A stretch of 64,000 nucleotides of DNA. It comes from CALMKX01 sp036274895 (GTDB lineage Bacteria > Acidobacteriota > Thermoanaerobaculia > Multivoradales > SZUA-115). The translations under genes and the position numbers were made by a program. Shown here in pieces: positions 8,031 through 16,951 of the stretch (positions are counted from its first letter, which is position 1; every line of letters starts with the position of its first letter). The stretch is from contig DASUEU010000039.1 of the NCBI GenBank assembly GCA_036274895.1, positions 62,001 to 126,000 of the forward strand. Direction: 5' to 3'. Below the pieces are notes generated by a model that did no database searches, was not told the DNA's origin, and saw nothing but the letters and a program-made list of their open reading frames with translations.

Positions 8031-10019
8031 TCAGCTGCAGGATTCGTTCTTGAGCGTCGGCGGCGTCGCCACCGAACCGTCAGCGTTCACCTTCATTTCG
8101 ACGTCCCAGCTGCAGGAACAGGTGCCGGCGGGACCCGTGACCATGGCGAAGAAGGAAGCCACCATGCTCACCGGCCCGGCGGCGACCTGGCCCGGGGTGA
8201 GGCCCGTTCCAGCGGCCGGGTCGCCGAACCCGGGACCGTCCACCCAGCGGATGGTGCCGCCGCCCGAGGTTTGCACCGAGCTGTTGCCGGTGTAGTTGTC
8301 GTCGCCCAGGGCGTCGCCGCTGGCCGGGTACTCGTTGCCGTCCGGGTCGGTCTTGTGACCCGTGCCACCTCCAGCCGTGGTGGTGCCCTTGGCCCACTGG
8401 TGCGAGCTGCAGAGAGCTGGATCACTGCCCGGTGTCAGGGTGGCGACCACTTCGAAGTTGTAGATCAGGGAGAACGGGCCGGGCTGCGAGCCCGGGGGCT
8501 GCGGGATGGTGTTCACCGGGCCGAGGGTGGTGTTGCTCCCCGCCGGCATCCAGGGCATCGGGATCCCCGAAGGGCCGTCGCCCTCACACTTGATGTCCAT
8601 GCTGGCGCAGCCGCACGTTGCCGCGCAGACGAAGGCGCCCTTTGCCAAGTCGGCCAGGCAGTAGGCGTCGGTCTCGAAGCCATCGCCGTCCGTGACCGTC
8701 AGCGTGACCGGGTAGCTCTGCGAGGCATCGGCGAAGGTGTGGAAGGCCTGCGGACCGTCCGCCGTCTTGCCGTCCCCGAAGTCCCAATGCCACTCGACGA
8801 TCTCACCGTCGGGATCGAAGGAGGCGGAGCCGTCGACCGAGAGGTTCTCCCCGAAGAGGAAGCCCTCCGCGACCGACGTGGGCCGTTTCGCCACCTGAAT
8901 CTGCCGGGTCGCCGAGACCTTTTGTCCCTGATCGTCGACCATCGTCACCCGCACGGTGTAGAGACCCGCGTCGAGCTCCGAGGTATCCCACTTGACCATG
9001 GCTGCGCCGAGCTGGGCCATCCGGGGCCGATTGCGCTCGGTGCCGATCTCGCTCCAGCCGTCGGGACCGAGCACCTCGAACACAGCCTTGGGGTTGGCCT
9101 CGAAGCGCTCGCTGGGCTGCCAGGCCAGCAGGTAGGTCCGGCCGGTCACCGCCGACAGCTCGAGCTGCTCTTCGGCCCAGGTCAGCACCACCCCCGGTTC
9201 CCCGTCGGAAGCTGAGAGGTCGCTCTCGGCCGCTCCACTCACCGCTGGGGCTCGTCCGGATGCCTGCTTGCCAAGCTGCACCTCGAGGGGCTCGACCGGC
9301 AAGACGTCGAGGGTGGCTTGGATGGTGGCGTCCCCGACCTGGTCCCCCGTCTCGGCGTCATAGCCCTCGATGAGGAAGACTGCCCGCTGCCCCCGGGGTG
9401 CATTGGCCGGCGCGAAGATGGTGTAACTCACCGTGGCGGGGAAATCGGCCGCTGGTACGTAGTTCGTGGACAGGGACAGGAACCAGCCAGGCGGGACCGT
9501 CCCCGACTGGGCCAGGTAGACGTCCGAGGTGATGAGGCCGCTGCCACCCACTCCGAAGGTCCCGGACTTGCCGCCACCTCGCACCGCCGCGACGACGATG
9601 TTGTTGAGCCACCTGGTGAACCAGTCGAAGGGCTTGGTCTTGTCGAAGTTCTTGATCTTGAAACGGAAGCAGTAGCGCCCCGGGGTCGTCGGCTTGGGCG
9701 AACACAGGGTGTAGGTCTTGCCCGGCTCGATGACGACCGTGCCCGTTCTCGGTGTGCCGATGGGCGTGGACTGTACGCCGAAGTTGTAGGTCTCGACGGT
9801 CCACTCCACGGCCACGCGGGTGGTGCAGACGTTCTTGATCTTCTGGTAGACGTTGCCGTCTTGCTCGTAAGGCTCGCCATCCGGCTGCAGACAGTTGGTG
9901 GCCGTCGCCTCCAACGACAGGGCGCCGTCCGCCACTGCTTGAGCTCCGAGCGCCCCTCCCGCCAACGCGACCCAGAGCACGCCCACCATGACCAGCCATG
10001 TCCTTCTGATTCCGCTCAT
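8031..10019 (-). CDS. Secreted PKD-domain protein
   Basis: The 662-residue protein starts at an ATG preceded by GAGGAGG and has a clear signal peptide (WLVMVGVLWVALAGGALGAQA). The first 270 residues are beta-rich and unassigned. A second Ig-like segment (about 290-410) precedes a typical PKD domain with SFDPDGEIVEWHWDFGDG and VTLTVTDGDG (about 430-490). A Cys-rich segment follows (CLADLAKGAFVCAATCGC), and the tail is beta-rich with scattered Cys. The domain set suggests an extracellular adhesin-like or binding protein; no catalytic motif is visible. It stands alone between a convergent small gene and the RAYT element, so there is no operon context. Start sites further upstream would read through REP copies. 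Confidence 0.7.
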   Translation of the reverse strand: MSGIRRTWLVMVGVLWVALAGGALGAQAVADGALSLEATATNCLQPDGEPYEQDGNVYQKIKNVCTTRVAVEWTVETYNFGVQSTPIGTPRTGTVVIEPGKTYTLCSPKPTTPGRYCFRFKIKNFDKTKPFDWFTRWLNNIVVAAVRGGGKSGTFGVGGSGLITSDVYLAQSGTVPPGWFLSLSTNYVPAADFPATVSYTIFAPANAPRGQRAVFLIEGYDAETGDQVGDATIQATLDVLPVEPLEVQLGKQASGRAPAVSGAAESDLSASDGEPGVVLTWAEEQLELSAVTGRTYLLAWQPSERFEANPKAVFEVLGPDGWSEIGTERNRPRMAQLGAAMVKWDTSELDAGLYTVRVTMVDDQGQKVSATRQIQVAKRPTSVAEGFLFGENLSVDGSASFDPDGEIVEWHWDFGDGKTADGPQAFHTFADASQSYPVTLTVTDGDGFETDAYCLADLAKGAFVCAATCGCASMDIKCEGDGPSGIPMPWMPAGSNTTLGPVNTIPQPPGSQPGPFSLIYNFEVVATLTPGSDPALCSSHQWAKGTTTAGGGTGHKTDPDGNEYPASGDALGDDNYTGNSSVQTSGGGTIRWVDGPGFGDPAAGTGLTPGQVAAGPVSMVASFFAMVTGPAGTCSCSWDVEMKVNADGSVATPPTLKNESCS

Positions 10020-10146
10020 CTCGATCCTCCTCGATCGGGGTAGGCGCCCCGGTCCGCCGGCCGGGGCACCGGACGCCGCGGGGCGTCCATTCCGATAAGC
10101 GGGATCCGTTCGCAGGGGAGACAACGGACGGCACTTCCCGACCCCC

Positions 10147-10170
10147 AGAAGGTGCCAGGCACTTCGGGAG
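10147..10170 (+). repeat. REP-like hairpin, copy 2
   Basis: GGTGCCAGGCACTTCGGG is a slightly diverged family member (loop GCCAGGC) about 100 bases upstream of the transposase gene. Together with copy 3 it forms a directly repeated pair, about 48 bases apart. Confidence 0.65.
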
Positions 10171-10194
10171 TCGTCGCGGGCTCCTACTGACACG

Positions 10195-10221
10195 CCCCGA
10201 GGTGCCAGCCATTTCGGGGCG
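10195..10221 (+). repeat. REP-like hairpin, copy 3
   Basis: CGCCCCGAGGT / ATTTCGGGGCG form an 11-bp stem with two G-U pairs around the loop GCCAGCC. The element ends 40 bases before the transposase start and is the most complete hairpin of the family. Confidence 0.75.
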
Positions 10222-10260
10222 CCCGGGGTTTCCCACCGTTTTCCGTCTTTACTGTATGGA

Positions 10261-11310
10261 ATGGGACGAAGGCTCCGCTTCCTGCCACCCGGCCAGATGG
10301 TCGAGGTCACCTGCCGCACCATCCACGGCCGGCACCTGCTCGAGCCGAGCGCTGCCCTCAACGAGATCGTGGTCGGGATCGTCGGGCGAGCGCAGCGGCT
10401 CTTCGGGCTGCCCCTCCATGCCATCGTGGTGATGTCCAACCACTACCACCTGCTCACCTCCCCCGGCTCGGCCTCCGATCTCGCCCGGTTCATGGGCTAC
10501 GTCAACGGCAACCTCGCCAAGGAGGTCGGGCGCTTCAGTGGCTGGCGCGAGAAAGTGTGGGGGCGGCGCTACCAGGCCATCCCGGTGAGCGACGAGGAGG
10601 CCGCTCAGGTCGGGCGGCTCAAGTACCTCTTGTCGCATGGCGCCAAGGAGGGCCGGGTCACCTCGCCGCTCGACTGGCACGGAGTCCACTCCTGGGGCGG
10701 CCTCTTGGCGGATGGTCTTCTGCGGGGTGCCTGGTTCGACCGCAGCCGTGAGTACGAGGCCGGCAGGCGAGCGGGGAGTTGCTCCCCCGAGGTCTTCACC
10801 GAGCCGGAGACGATGTCGCTCACGCCGATTCCCTGTTGGGCTTCCCTTCCCCCGTCCGAAGTGCGGGAACGGCTCACCGACCTATTGCGATCGATCGAGG
10901 CCGAGGCCCTGGCTGCATTTGGCGCACGAGCCGGGGGCCAGCCCGCCGCGCCCGTCGAGCCCGCGCCAGGAACCCCGAGCCCACGAGGGACCTCCCTCAG
11001 GCGACGGCCGGCTCCGCTCTGTCACGCCGCATCTCGGTCTGTCCGCGCGGCATTCCTCGAAGCGTACCGGCTGTTCGTCACCGAGTATCGTGAGGCTTCC
11101 AGGCGCCTGCGGTCTGGCCTCGAAGGCGCCTGCTTCCCGCCATGGAGCTTCCCACCCGCCCTTCCCTTCGTCCACGGAGCATCGAGCTTAAGGCCAACGG
11201 AGGAGCGACCTCCGAGGCCAGAGGCTCGACTCGGGATGTCGGACCAGCAAGCGGGGATCGCCGGAGGGCCCGGCTTCAGCCGAGGGACAGCGGCGACACG
11301 GTCGCGGTGA
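10261..11310 (+). CDS. REP-associated Y1 (HUH) transposase
   Basis: The 349-residue protein carries a Y1_Tnp/IS200-like domain in residues 1-150. The HUH pair is in MSNHYHLL (His61, His63), and the candidate nucleophile is Tyr122 in KYLLSHGAKEG, matching RAYT-type enzymes that process REP hairpins. The C-terminal 200 residues are Arg/Pro-rich and less conserved in appearance. Two hairpin repeats lie directly upstream and an inverted copy directly downstream, with solitary copies elsewhere in the window. This is the arrangement expected for a domesticated REP-associated tyrosine transposase and its substrates. RAYTs are normally single copy and not flanked by classical IS ends, which fits here. 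Confidence 0.8.
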   Translation: MGRRLRFLPPGQMVEVTCRTIHGRHLLEPSAALNEIVVGIVGRAQRLFGLPLHAIVVMSNHYHLLTSPGSASDLARFMGYVNGNLAKEVGRFSGWREKVWGRRYQAIPVSDEEAAQVGRLKYLLSHGAKEGRVTSPLDWHGVHSWGGLLADGLLRGAWFDRSREYEAGRRAGSCSPEVFTEPETMSLTPIPCWASLPPSEVRERLTDLLRSIEAEALAAFGARAGGQPAAPVEPAPGTPSPRGTSLRRRPAPLCHAASRSVRAAFLEAYRLFVTEYREASRRLRSGLEGACFPPWSFPPALPFVHGASSLRPTEERPPRPEARLGMSDQQAGIAGGPGFSRGTAATRSR

Positions 11311-11424
11311 ACCTCGGCCTGGGCAGGCGGCGGCCTCGAGGAGGCTCTTGGGATCCCTCAAGCGACCTTCACCAACGGCCCTCACCCGCACTGCCATTCC
11401 GGATTCGCCAAGCACCCGAAGTGG

Positions 11425-11445
11425 CCCCGAAGTGGCTGGCACCTC
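11425..11445 (-). repeat. REP-like hairpin, copy 4 (inverted)
   Basis: CCCCGAAGTGGCTGGCACCTC is the exact reverse complement of the family core and lies downstream of the transposase. With copies 2 and 3 it brackets the gene in inverted orientation. A partial copy (ACCCGAAGTGG) precedes it by ten bases. Confidence 0.75.
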
Positions 11446-11479
11446 TGGGGGGCAGCACCTCTAGGGGCACCTCGTTGGC

Positions 11480-12538
11480 CTAGGTTGAGGGCGGTCCCTG
11501 CCCCTCCCCTTCCGCCTTCTGTGCCGCCTCCCGCTCTGGGAACTTGAAGCCCAGATAGGTCCCCGAGCTGATGCCGAGCATGCCGAGCAGAGTGGCCGAG
11601 AACTCAGGCATGGCCAGCGAGCGGTAGACCGAAAGGACAAAGATGAGCCCCAGCAGGAGAGTCCAGACCACCATCTGGAAGCGATGGAAGGCCAGGCCGC
11701 CGGGCCCTTCGAGCAGGTCCTGCCAAAAACCGGCCGATGCGGCCCGGGTGGGCACCGCGTTGCCATCGATCATGGCCGCTCCAAGGGCGGTGCCCGAGCC
11801 GATGCCGATCAGCGCCAGCACCGAGTCACTGATGGTGTCGAGCTCCTCGGTCACCATGAAAAGGAAGACGTAGGCCCCCAGCACCAGAAAGAACCAGAAC
11901 GCCGCCTGCACTCGCGCCAGGCTGAACGGTGCCGATGCGCTCGAGGTCAGCCCGTCCGCCGAGGAACTGCGCAGCAGCCCGGTCGAGCGGCTTAGCCACA
12001 CGAAGATTCCCAGCGCTCCCACCAGCAGCGCGCCGAACGTCCACAGCTCGGCGCGGTGGAAGATGCGCAGGCGCAGGCCGCCTGAGAGGGTGATCAAGGC
12101 GAAGTCGTTGGAGGTACCGAGCCCCACCGGAACGAGCCGGGTCAGCCCTTTGGGGCGCCCCAGCAGGGTGTGCCAGGCGGCATCGGAGGCATCGTTTCGC
12201 AGCAGGTGGTAGCGCACCCGGCCCTGCTCCGGGTTGCAGGACTCGGGCGGCGTCTGGGCCAAGGGGAGACCGTCGAGGAAGAGGTACACCTGCTCACACT
12301 CACCGCCCACCCGCGCCAAGATCTGCGGCAGCCCTTCCACCGTCAAGATGACGCGGTCCCCCAGCCCGGCCTCGTTGCTGGCACCCTCGCCGTCCGCCTC
12401 GACCGCCAGGATCCGCATCGCAGAGCCGGGCGAGGCCGCGCCGGCGGAGTCTCCCTCCTGTCCGTGCAACTCGGGGGCGAGGAGCCCCGCCACCCATCCC
12501 AGCCACAGTCCTGCCATGAGCAGCCGCCTTGCGCGCAT
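11480..12538 (-). CDS. Exported membrane protein of unknown function
   Basis: The 352-residue product starts at an ATG with GGAGGAACG upstream. It has a signal peptide (LLMAGLWLGWVAGLLAPELHG), then a periplasmic domain of about 130 residues (beta-rich, VILTVEGLPQIL), then four or five hydrophobic segments. These include ELWTFGALLVGALGIFVWL, AFWFFLVLGAYVFLFMV, a Gly-rich helix at about 240 and LLGLIFVLSVYRSLA. The C-terminus is cytoplasmic and charged. The layout suggests a membrane protein with an extracytoplasmic sensing or binding domain; no enzyme motif is seen. Neighbours are the RAYT element and a broken outer-membrane barrel, giving no functional hint. Confidence 0.65.
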   Translation of the reverse strand: MRARRLLMAGLWLGWVAGLLAPELHGQEGDSAGAASPGSAMRILAVEADGEGASNEAGLGDRVILTVEGLPQILARVGGECEQVYLFLDGLPLAQTPPESCNPEQGRVRYHLLRNDASDAAWHTLLGRPKGLTRLVPVGLGTSNDFALITLSGGLRLRIFHRAELWTFGALLVGALGIFVWLSRSTGLLRSSSADGLTSSASAPFSLARVQAAFWFFLVLGAYVFLFMVTEELDTISDSVLALIGIGSGTALGAAMIDGNAVPTRAASAGFWQDLLEGPGGLAFHRFQMVVWTLLLGLIFVLSVYRSLAMPEFSATLLGMLGISSGTYLGFKFPEREAAQKAEGEGQGPPST

Positions 12539-12647
12539 CGTCGTTCCTCCTGGCCCAGGAGCGTTCGTTGCGCGAAGTCTAACCCAGAGCCCTGGACCGA
12601 CCGCCGCTTCACCGGGGCGCCCTCGACCAGACGCCCTGGCGGCCGGG

Positions 12648-13742
12648 TCAGAAGCGACGGGTGTAGCCCAGCAGGATCACGTAGTCGGCGAAGGCGGCGT
12701 CGCCGATGCGGCCCGGCTCCAGGCGATCGGGGACGCTGCGCTGGCGATTGCGCAGCACGGCGATCGGCACCGCCAGAGCGACGCTGTGCGGACCCCGGCC
12801 CCAGGTCACAGCCGGCTCCACCGAGACCGCGTAGCCCGGCCGGCGGAAGCCCTCGCTGCCGCCGATCAGGTCCTCGACCGGAACGCCCTCCATCCGGCCG
12901 CCGAGGCTGAAGCCCCAGCCCTTGAAGCTCGGTGAGCCGAACGAGACCCCCAGCCGCACCAGGTACTGGTCGGCGATTGACATGATCTCCTCGCCGCGCT
13001 GACTACGGTAGGTCGAGACACCGCTCGTCTCCTCGGGGTTGAAGAGGTAGGCGCCGGAGAAGTAGATGCCGGCGGCACTGTGGGCGATGCGCTGGTATGC
13101 CTGAGCCTCGACGAAGAAGCCGAAGCCGCCGTCACCGGGCTGGATGGACTGGTCGACGGTCTCGACGCTGCGCACCTCCTGGCCGTTGACCAGCCGGCGC
13201 CTCGTGTCCACCACGTTGTTCTGGCCGGTGGGCAGCTTGACGCCGAAGCCCACAGCGACATTGCCGTCCGGGTGCTCGTCGGGCTTCCAGAACAGGCGCC
13301 GGGCCGAGAGGGTGATGTCCGAGAGGCCTCGGGCCTGGGTGATGCTGCGGTCCACCACCACGCGGTTGGCATCGCGAATCGGGCTCGAGCGCGTGGCCAT
13401 CAGGTAGGGGACGTTGAGCGAAGCGCTCCACAGCTGGTTGAAGTTGTAACGGACGCCGATCTCGGCGAGGTTGATGACGTTGATGACCTCGCTGCCTTCC
13501 GCTACCCGGTTCTCTTCCTCTTCGGTGCCGCGGAAGTGCCGGTAGGAGCGCTGATAGCGCCAGCTGGTCGAGACCTGCCACTTGTTGGGGCCGTCATAGT
13601 CGGTATCCGCGCCAAGCACGGGCGCGTCCATGCGGGCGGCGACTCAGCCCTGGGCCCACCCGTGGCGCGGCGTGGCGAGAAGCAGCGTGACGAGGGCGAG
13701 GCTGCCGGTGACCAGCGCTCGCGAGGAGTCTCCAAGGCTCAT
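12648..13742 (-). pseudogene. Outer-membrane beta-barrel gene interrupted by in-frame TGA
   Basis: An ATG at 13742 with a CGGAGA site begins a good signal peptide (ALVTGSLALVTLLLATP, ending GWAQG). The very next codon, at 13644-13646, is TGA. The same frame then continues for about 330 codons (Met at 13631) as a beta-barrel of the MetA/phenol-degradation-like outer membrane family: amphipathic strands, VAVGFGVKLPTGQ, and a terminal aromatic (LLGYTRRF). Everything except the stop looks intact. A recent nonsense mutation or a sequence error is the simplest reading. Without the signal peptide the downstream part could not reach the outer membrane, so translation from 13631 alone would be non-functional. 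Confidence 0.7.
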
Positions 13743-13809
13743 GATTTTTCTCCGTTGGTCTATAAGTCCCATGAGGAGCGTTCCTGCACGCCGGGAACCA
13801 CAAACCCTT

Positions 13810-13821
13810 CACTTGCAAGTG
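13810..13821. promoter_or_regulatory. 12-bp perfect palindrome, possible operator
   Basis: CACTTGCAAGTG lies about 68 bases upstream of the broken barrel gene's ATG. Its position suits a dimeric repressor or activator site. No known consensus is recognised. Confidence 0.3.
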
Positions 13822-13916
13822 GTTAGCGCTACAAGCCCGGATCGGGCAGCAGGTCGAGCTTCCTGGGCTGATGACCTGTGCGGCGGAAGTTGCAGAGGGG
13901 GTGCCAGGAAGAAGGA

Positions 13917-13951
13917 CGCCCCCCGGAGGATCGCGGACCCTCCGGGGGGCG
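13917..13951 (-). terminator. Strong hairpin terminator
   Basis: A perfect 13-bp GC-rich stem (CGCCCCCCGGAGG / CCTCCGGGGGGCG) with a 9-base loop lies 58 bases past the stop of the beta-barrel gene at 14010. On the minus strand it is followed by a pyrimidine-rich CGTCCTTCTTC. It separates that gene from the broken barrel gene. Confidence 0.7.
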
Positions 13952-13967
13952 GAAAGCGTCAGGTGCG

Positions 13968-13989
13968 CGAGGTGCCAGCCACTTCGGGG
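13968..13989 (+). repeat. REP-like hairpin, copy 5
   Basis: CGAGGTGCCAGCCACTTCGGGG is an exact core copy between the terminator and the stop of the 14010 gene. Location next to a gene end is typical for REP elements. Confidence 0.75.
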
Positions 13990-14009
13990 ATCGAGCTCCA
14001 ACCGCCGGG

Positions 14010-14672
14010 TCAGAAGCCGAAGTTGAGGCCCACCGAGACGATCCCCGAGGTCATGTCTCCGCCCTCGAAGGTGGTGACCTGGCCGTTCGGGTCCCGCACC
14101 TCGAGGTCGTCCGTGAACAGCCGGGAGCCGCCCACGGTGAGGCGTAAGGCGGTTCGCGCGCTGAGGTCGTAGGTCAGACCGAGGCCGAAGATGGCGACCG
14201 GGCTGGTGACGTTCGAGGTCTCGAAGCGACCGGCCCCGGGCACCGTGGTGGTCTGGCCCTCGTCCCGCTGGAGGCCGAACCCGGCGTAGACGGACGGGCG
14301 GAGCCTCCCTTCGGAGTTCCAGGTGTATTCGAGGGCCGGGGCCACCATGAAGCCGGGGCCGACCTCGAGCTCGCCGAGCGGGATGAGCAAATCCTCGAAC
14401 AGGATCCGGCGCTTCCAGGGGTCGCGCCAGGGGCCGTCGATCCACCAGATGTCCAGCCACCAGCACCACCGCCCCTGGAACCAGCACCAGCGCGGGATCA
14501 CCCCCACACCCAGACGGTTCTGGTCGAACTGGTCGATGCCGACGTTGGCGACGGCGACGTCGAGGGAGAAGCCTCCGCTCTCCCGCAACGCGCCGCCGCC
14601 GGGCTCCTGGGCCGCCGCCGGCCCCGCGAGGCCGAGCGCGAGCAGCCCCACTACCAGCATGGTCTTCTTCAT
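14010..14672 (-). CDS. Outer-membrane beta-barrel protein with Trp-rich insert
   Basis: The 220-residue product has a signal peptide (MKKTMLVVGLLALGLAGPAAA) and amphipathic beta strands ending in the aromatic GIVSVGLNFGF, typical of small 8-stranded outer-membrane barrels (OmpW/OmpX-like size). Between residues 60 and 86 lies a striking Trp-rich stretch (WCWFQGRWCWWLDIWW), probably an extracellular loop or a periplasmic plug. The next gene upstream on the same strand is the subtilisin-like protease, 15 bases away, so the two are probably co-transcribed. The function is unknown; a surface or envelope-stress protein would suit its proximity to the sigma module. Confidence 0.7.
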   Translation of the reverse strand: MKKTMLVVGLLALGLAGPAAAQEPGGGALRESGGFSLDVAVANVGIDQFDQNRLGVGVIPRWCWFQGRWCWWLDIWWIDGPWRDPWKRRILFEDLLIPLGELEVGPGFMVAPALEYTWNSEGRLRPSVYAGFGLQRDEGQTTTVPGAGRFETSNVTSPVAIFGLGLTYDLSARTALRLTVGGSRLFTDDLEVRDPNGQVTTFEGGDMTSGIVSVGLNFGF

Positions 14673-14687
14673 GGCAATCCTCCTGGG

Positions 14688-16844
14688 TCAGTTGAGAGAC
14701 GTTGTTAGATCGGTCACCTCCGGCCCTACCTGCTGGACCAGAACCGGGCTCTCGACCTGGATCCGCTCCTCTGTGCCTTCCGGGCCGGGCCGAAGCAGAT
14801 GGAACCGCAGCCGCGCCGTGGTCCGGTCCAGGCTCGGCCAGTCCAGCTCGACTGCAATCCTCCGGTGGAAGACCGGGTCACAGATGTTCGGCGGGATGTC
14901 CGGCACCTGGAAGGTCCGGCGGTCGATGACCAGGGTCGCGTCGCCGGCATCGAAACGCTCGACCTCCAGCTCCAACTTCTCGAGAACGGGGCAGGGCTCG
15001 CCCCAGCCGGCGGGCCGCCAGCCAGGCTTGAGGCCGATGGTGATCAACAGCCGGGTGGTCTCCGGGGAGCCGAGCGACGCCAGGAAGAGAGGGCTTGGTG
15101 GGGGTCCACCGCCGGTCAGGTTGCAGGTCGTGCAGGGATCCTCCTCGGGCTGAGGCCGGGCCAGCGGCTCCAGACCGGTCGGCAAGGGCTTCAGCCCGGA
15201 GCAGGACGAGCAGTAACCGAGGTCGTCATCGCTCCCGACCAGGACCGCGGTCGCGGCCCCGGGCGACGGCGTCCTTGCCAGGACGGGGAAGGGTTGCGGC
15301 GACCAGCTCCGGCAGCCCAGCTCCGGAGCCGTCCCCCTGCCTGCGGGTCGCTCCTCGATCGCCTGATCCAGGGCCCGACAGACGGAGATCCGCCGCACCT
15401 GAGGCGCCGGCCTGGTGGACTCCGGACCGCCTCCCTGGTACAGGTTGGCGACGAAGCCCAGGCGATCCCCCGAGCGGTAGAGCAGGTCGGTCACCTGATT
15501 GGCGGAAAGCTCCGGCCGGAGGGACCACACTGCGGCGGCGCTCGCGGAGATGACGGCCGCTCCCGCCGAGGTGCCGGTCAGGACCGCCGTGGGGTCCCCC
15601 GTCCGGGTCGCCACCACCACGTGGTCGCCGTAGGCCACTCGGGGCGGCAGGCTGCAAGGACGGGCGTTGGGCAGGGGGACGCCCTCCGACTGCACCGCCC
15701 CGCCGGCGCGAACCGGTACCCGTTGCCAACGGGTGAAGCACTTCCGGAACCAATCGCTGAGAGGGCTCCCGATCGCCGGTGGCTTCACCTCCCAGGCAGC
15801 CGGCAACAGGGGGGGCTGGCAGGCCCCGTTGCTGCCCGCCCGTCGGTTGCCGGAGGCGGCCATCACCAGGGCGCCGCAATGGCGCGCCAGCTGGAGCGAC
15901 CAATAGACCGCCTGCGCGGGGCCCGACATCTCCCGTACTCGGGCCTCGTCGCCGCCGATGTCGAAGCTGTCGGCCTCCCAGCCCAGAGAGAGGTTGAGCA
16001 CCAGGCGCCCTCCCGGCTGCCTCTCCCGGTGCCAGAGGAGCAGCTCCTCGACCACGGCCAGGGAGAGGTCCCCGAGCCGCCCGTAGAGGCCTCCGCCATG
16101 GGCTTCCGCGTGGATGATCGCGTCCTCCGAGCTGCTCTCCACCGAGCTGGGGCCGGTCATCGGCATGGCCAGCCGGGTTCGGATGCGCACCGGGCAGGGG
16201 GTGAGGCTCCGCGGCTCGCAGAGCAGGCGGTCGGCGAGATGGGCCAGGGTGAAGCCGTGCATCGAGCGCACGGGGTGGCCCGGCGGACTCTCTCGGGTAG
16301 GCGGACTCTCCTGGGTGGGCTGGGTGTCGACGAAGGTCAGCCAGACTTGCGGGCTCGCCGACGGGGGCAGCGCCACCCGGCCGGCCTGGTCGAAGAAGTG
16401 GGCCTGGAGCTGGGGCCAGTCGCCCGGCACGCCGGTGCCCCCGGCACCGGCCAAGACCGGGCAGTCCTGCTTCAGCTGCCGCAGCTTCTGAACCAGGGCG
16501 GCCGGTGGCTGGGCCGAGTGCGCTAGGGTCGTCGAGAGCTCGGCGCTCCGTGCCGGGTTCCCGGTCAGTGGGTCGGCACCAGGCGGCTCGTAGACACAGA
16601 AGTCGTCCAGGCCCAGACGCTCGGCTTGCTTCCTCAGGCCCCGGGGCATCGAGGCCAGGACGGTGGCGAAGAGCGAGCGACCTTTCCACCCCTGGTTGTC
16701 CGGACAGGTGGCCTCCTGGGCCGGCTTGAGGCCAATCCAGCGGGCGCCGGCGCAAGGGGCGGGGGGGTCGGCCTGGGCCGGGTGCAGGCCGGCGAGTGCC
16801 AACAGAGAGACGAACAGCGCCTTCGAGAGAATCGATCTCTTCAT
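14688..16844 (-). CDS. Secreted subtilisin-like serine protease (S8)
   Basis: The 718-residue protein has a signal peptide (LFVSLLALAGLHPAQA) and an S8-type catalytic core. Asp173 sits in FVDTQPT, His196 in MHGFTLAHL and Ser426 in GTSAGAAV, with the substrate-side NLSLGWE and AASGN strands between. The serine motif lacks the usual Met-Ala (GTSMA), and spacing between His and Ser is about 230 residues, so this is a divergent member. The C-terminal 270 residues include several Cys pairs (CSSC, CTTC) and a beta-rich end. It lies directly downstream of the TPR-CHAT gene and upstream of the barrel gene. Export suggests a periplasmic or extracellular protease in the same regulon. Confidence 0.75.
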   Translation of the reverse strand: MKRSILSKALFVSLLALAGLHPAQADPPAPCAGARWIGLKPAQEATCPDNQGWKGRSLFATVLASMPRGLRKQAERLGLDDFCVYEPPGADPLTGNPARSAELSTTLAHSAQPPAALVQKLRQLKQDCPVLAGAGGTGVPGDWPQLQAHFFDQAGRVALPPSASPQVWLTFVDTQPTQESPPTRESPPGHPVRSMHGFTLAHLADRLLCEPRSLTPCPVRIRTRLAMPMTGPSSVESSSEDAIIHAEAHGGGLYGRLGDLSLAVVEELLLWHRERQPGGRLVLNLSLGWEADSFDIGGDEARVREMSGPAQAVYWSLQLARHCGALVMAASGNRRAGSNGACQPPLLPAAWEVKPPAIGSPLSDWFRKCFTRWQRVPVRAGGAVQSEGVPLPNARPCSLPPRVAYGDHVVVATRTGDPTAVLTGTSAGAAVISASAAAVWSLRPELSANQVTDLLYRSGDRLGFVANLYQGGGPESTRPAPQVRRISVCRALDQAIEERPAGRGTAPELGCRSWSPQPFPVLARTPSPGAATAVLVGSDDDLGYCSSCSGLKPLPTGLEPLARPQPEEDPCTTCNLTGGGPPPSPLFLASLGSPETTRLLITIGLKPGWRPAGWGEPCPVLEKLELEVERFDAGDATLVIDRRTFQVPDIPPNICDPVFHRRIAVELDWPSLDRTTARLRFHLLRPGPEGTEERIQVESPVLVQQVGPEVTDLTTSLN

Positions 16845-16849
16845 GACAT

Positions 16850-16940
16850 CCTCCCACGGCCCATCCCGGCGATCTCGGTGCCGGTGGGCTCGAATGGGTC
16901 TTCGCCGCGACGTCGCGGCTTCTGACAGGGGCGTGGGAGG
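16850..16940 (-). promoter_or_regulatory. Leader of the protease gene: palindrome and SD-sequestering repeat
   Basis: The minus-strand leader contains CCTCCCAC (16940-16933), which is perfectly complementary to GTGGGAGG (16857-16850), the ribosome binding site of the protease gene. Between them is a 16-bp perfect palindrome GCCGCGACGTCGCGGC (16904-16919). The arms could fold to hide the ribosome binding site. The palindrome could also be a protein operator. Confidence 0.35.
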
Positions 16941-16951
16941 AGGGCTGGTCG

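Noticed and set aside
13644..13646. TGA read as selenocysteine
   Set aside because: Position just after a signal-peptide cleavage site makes no catalytic sense and no SECIS-like hairpin was noticed; a nonsense change is simpler.
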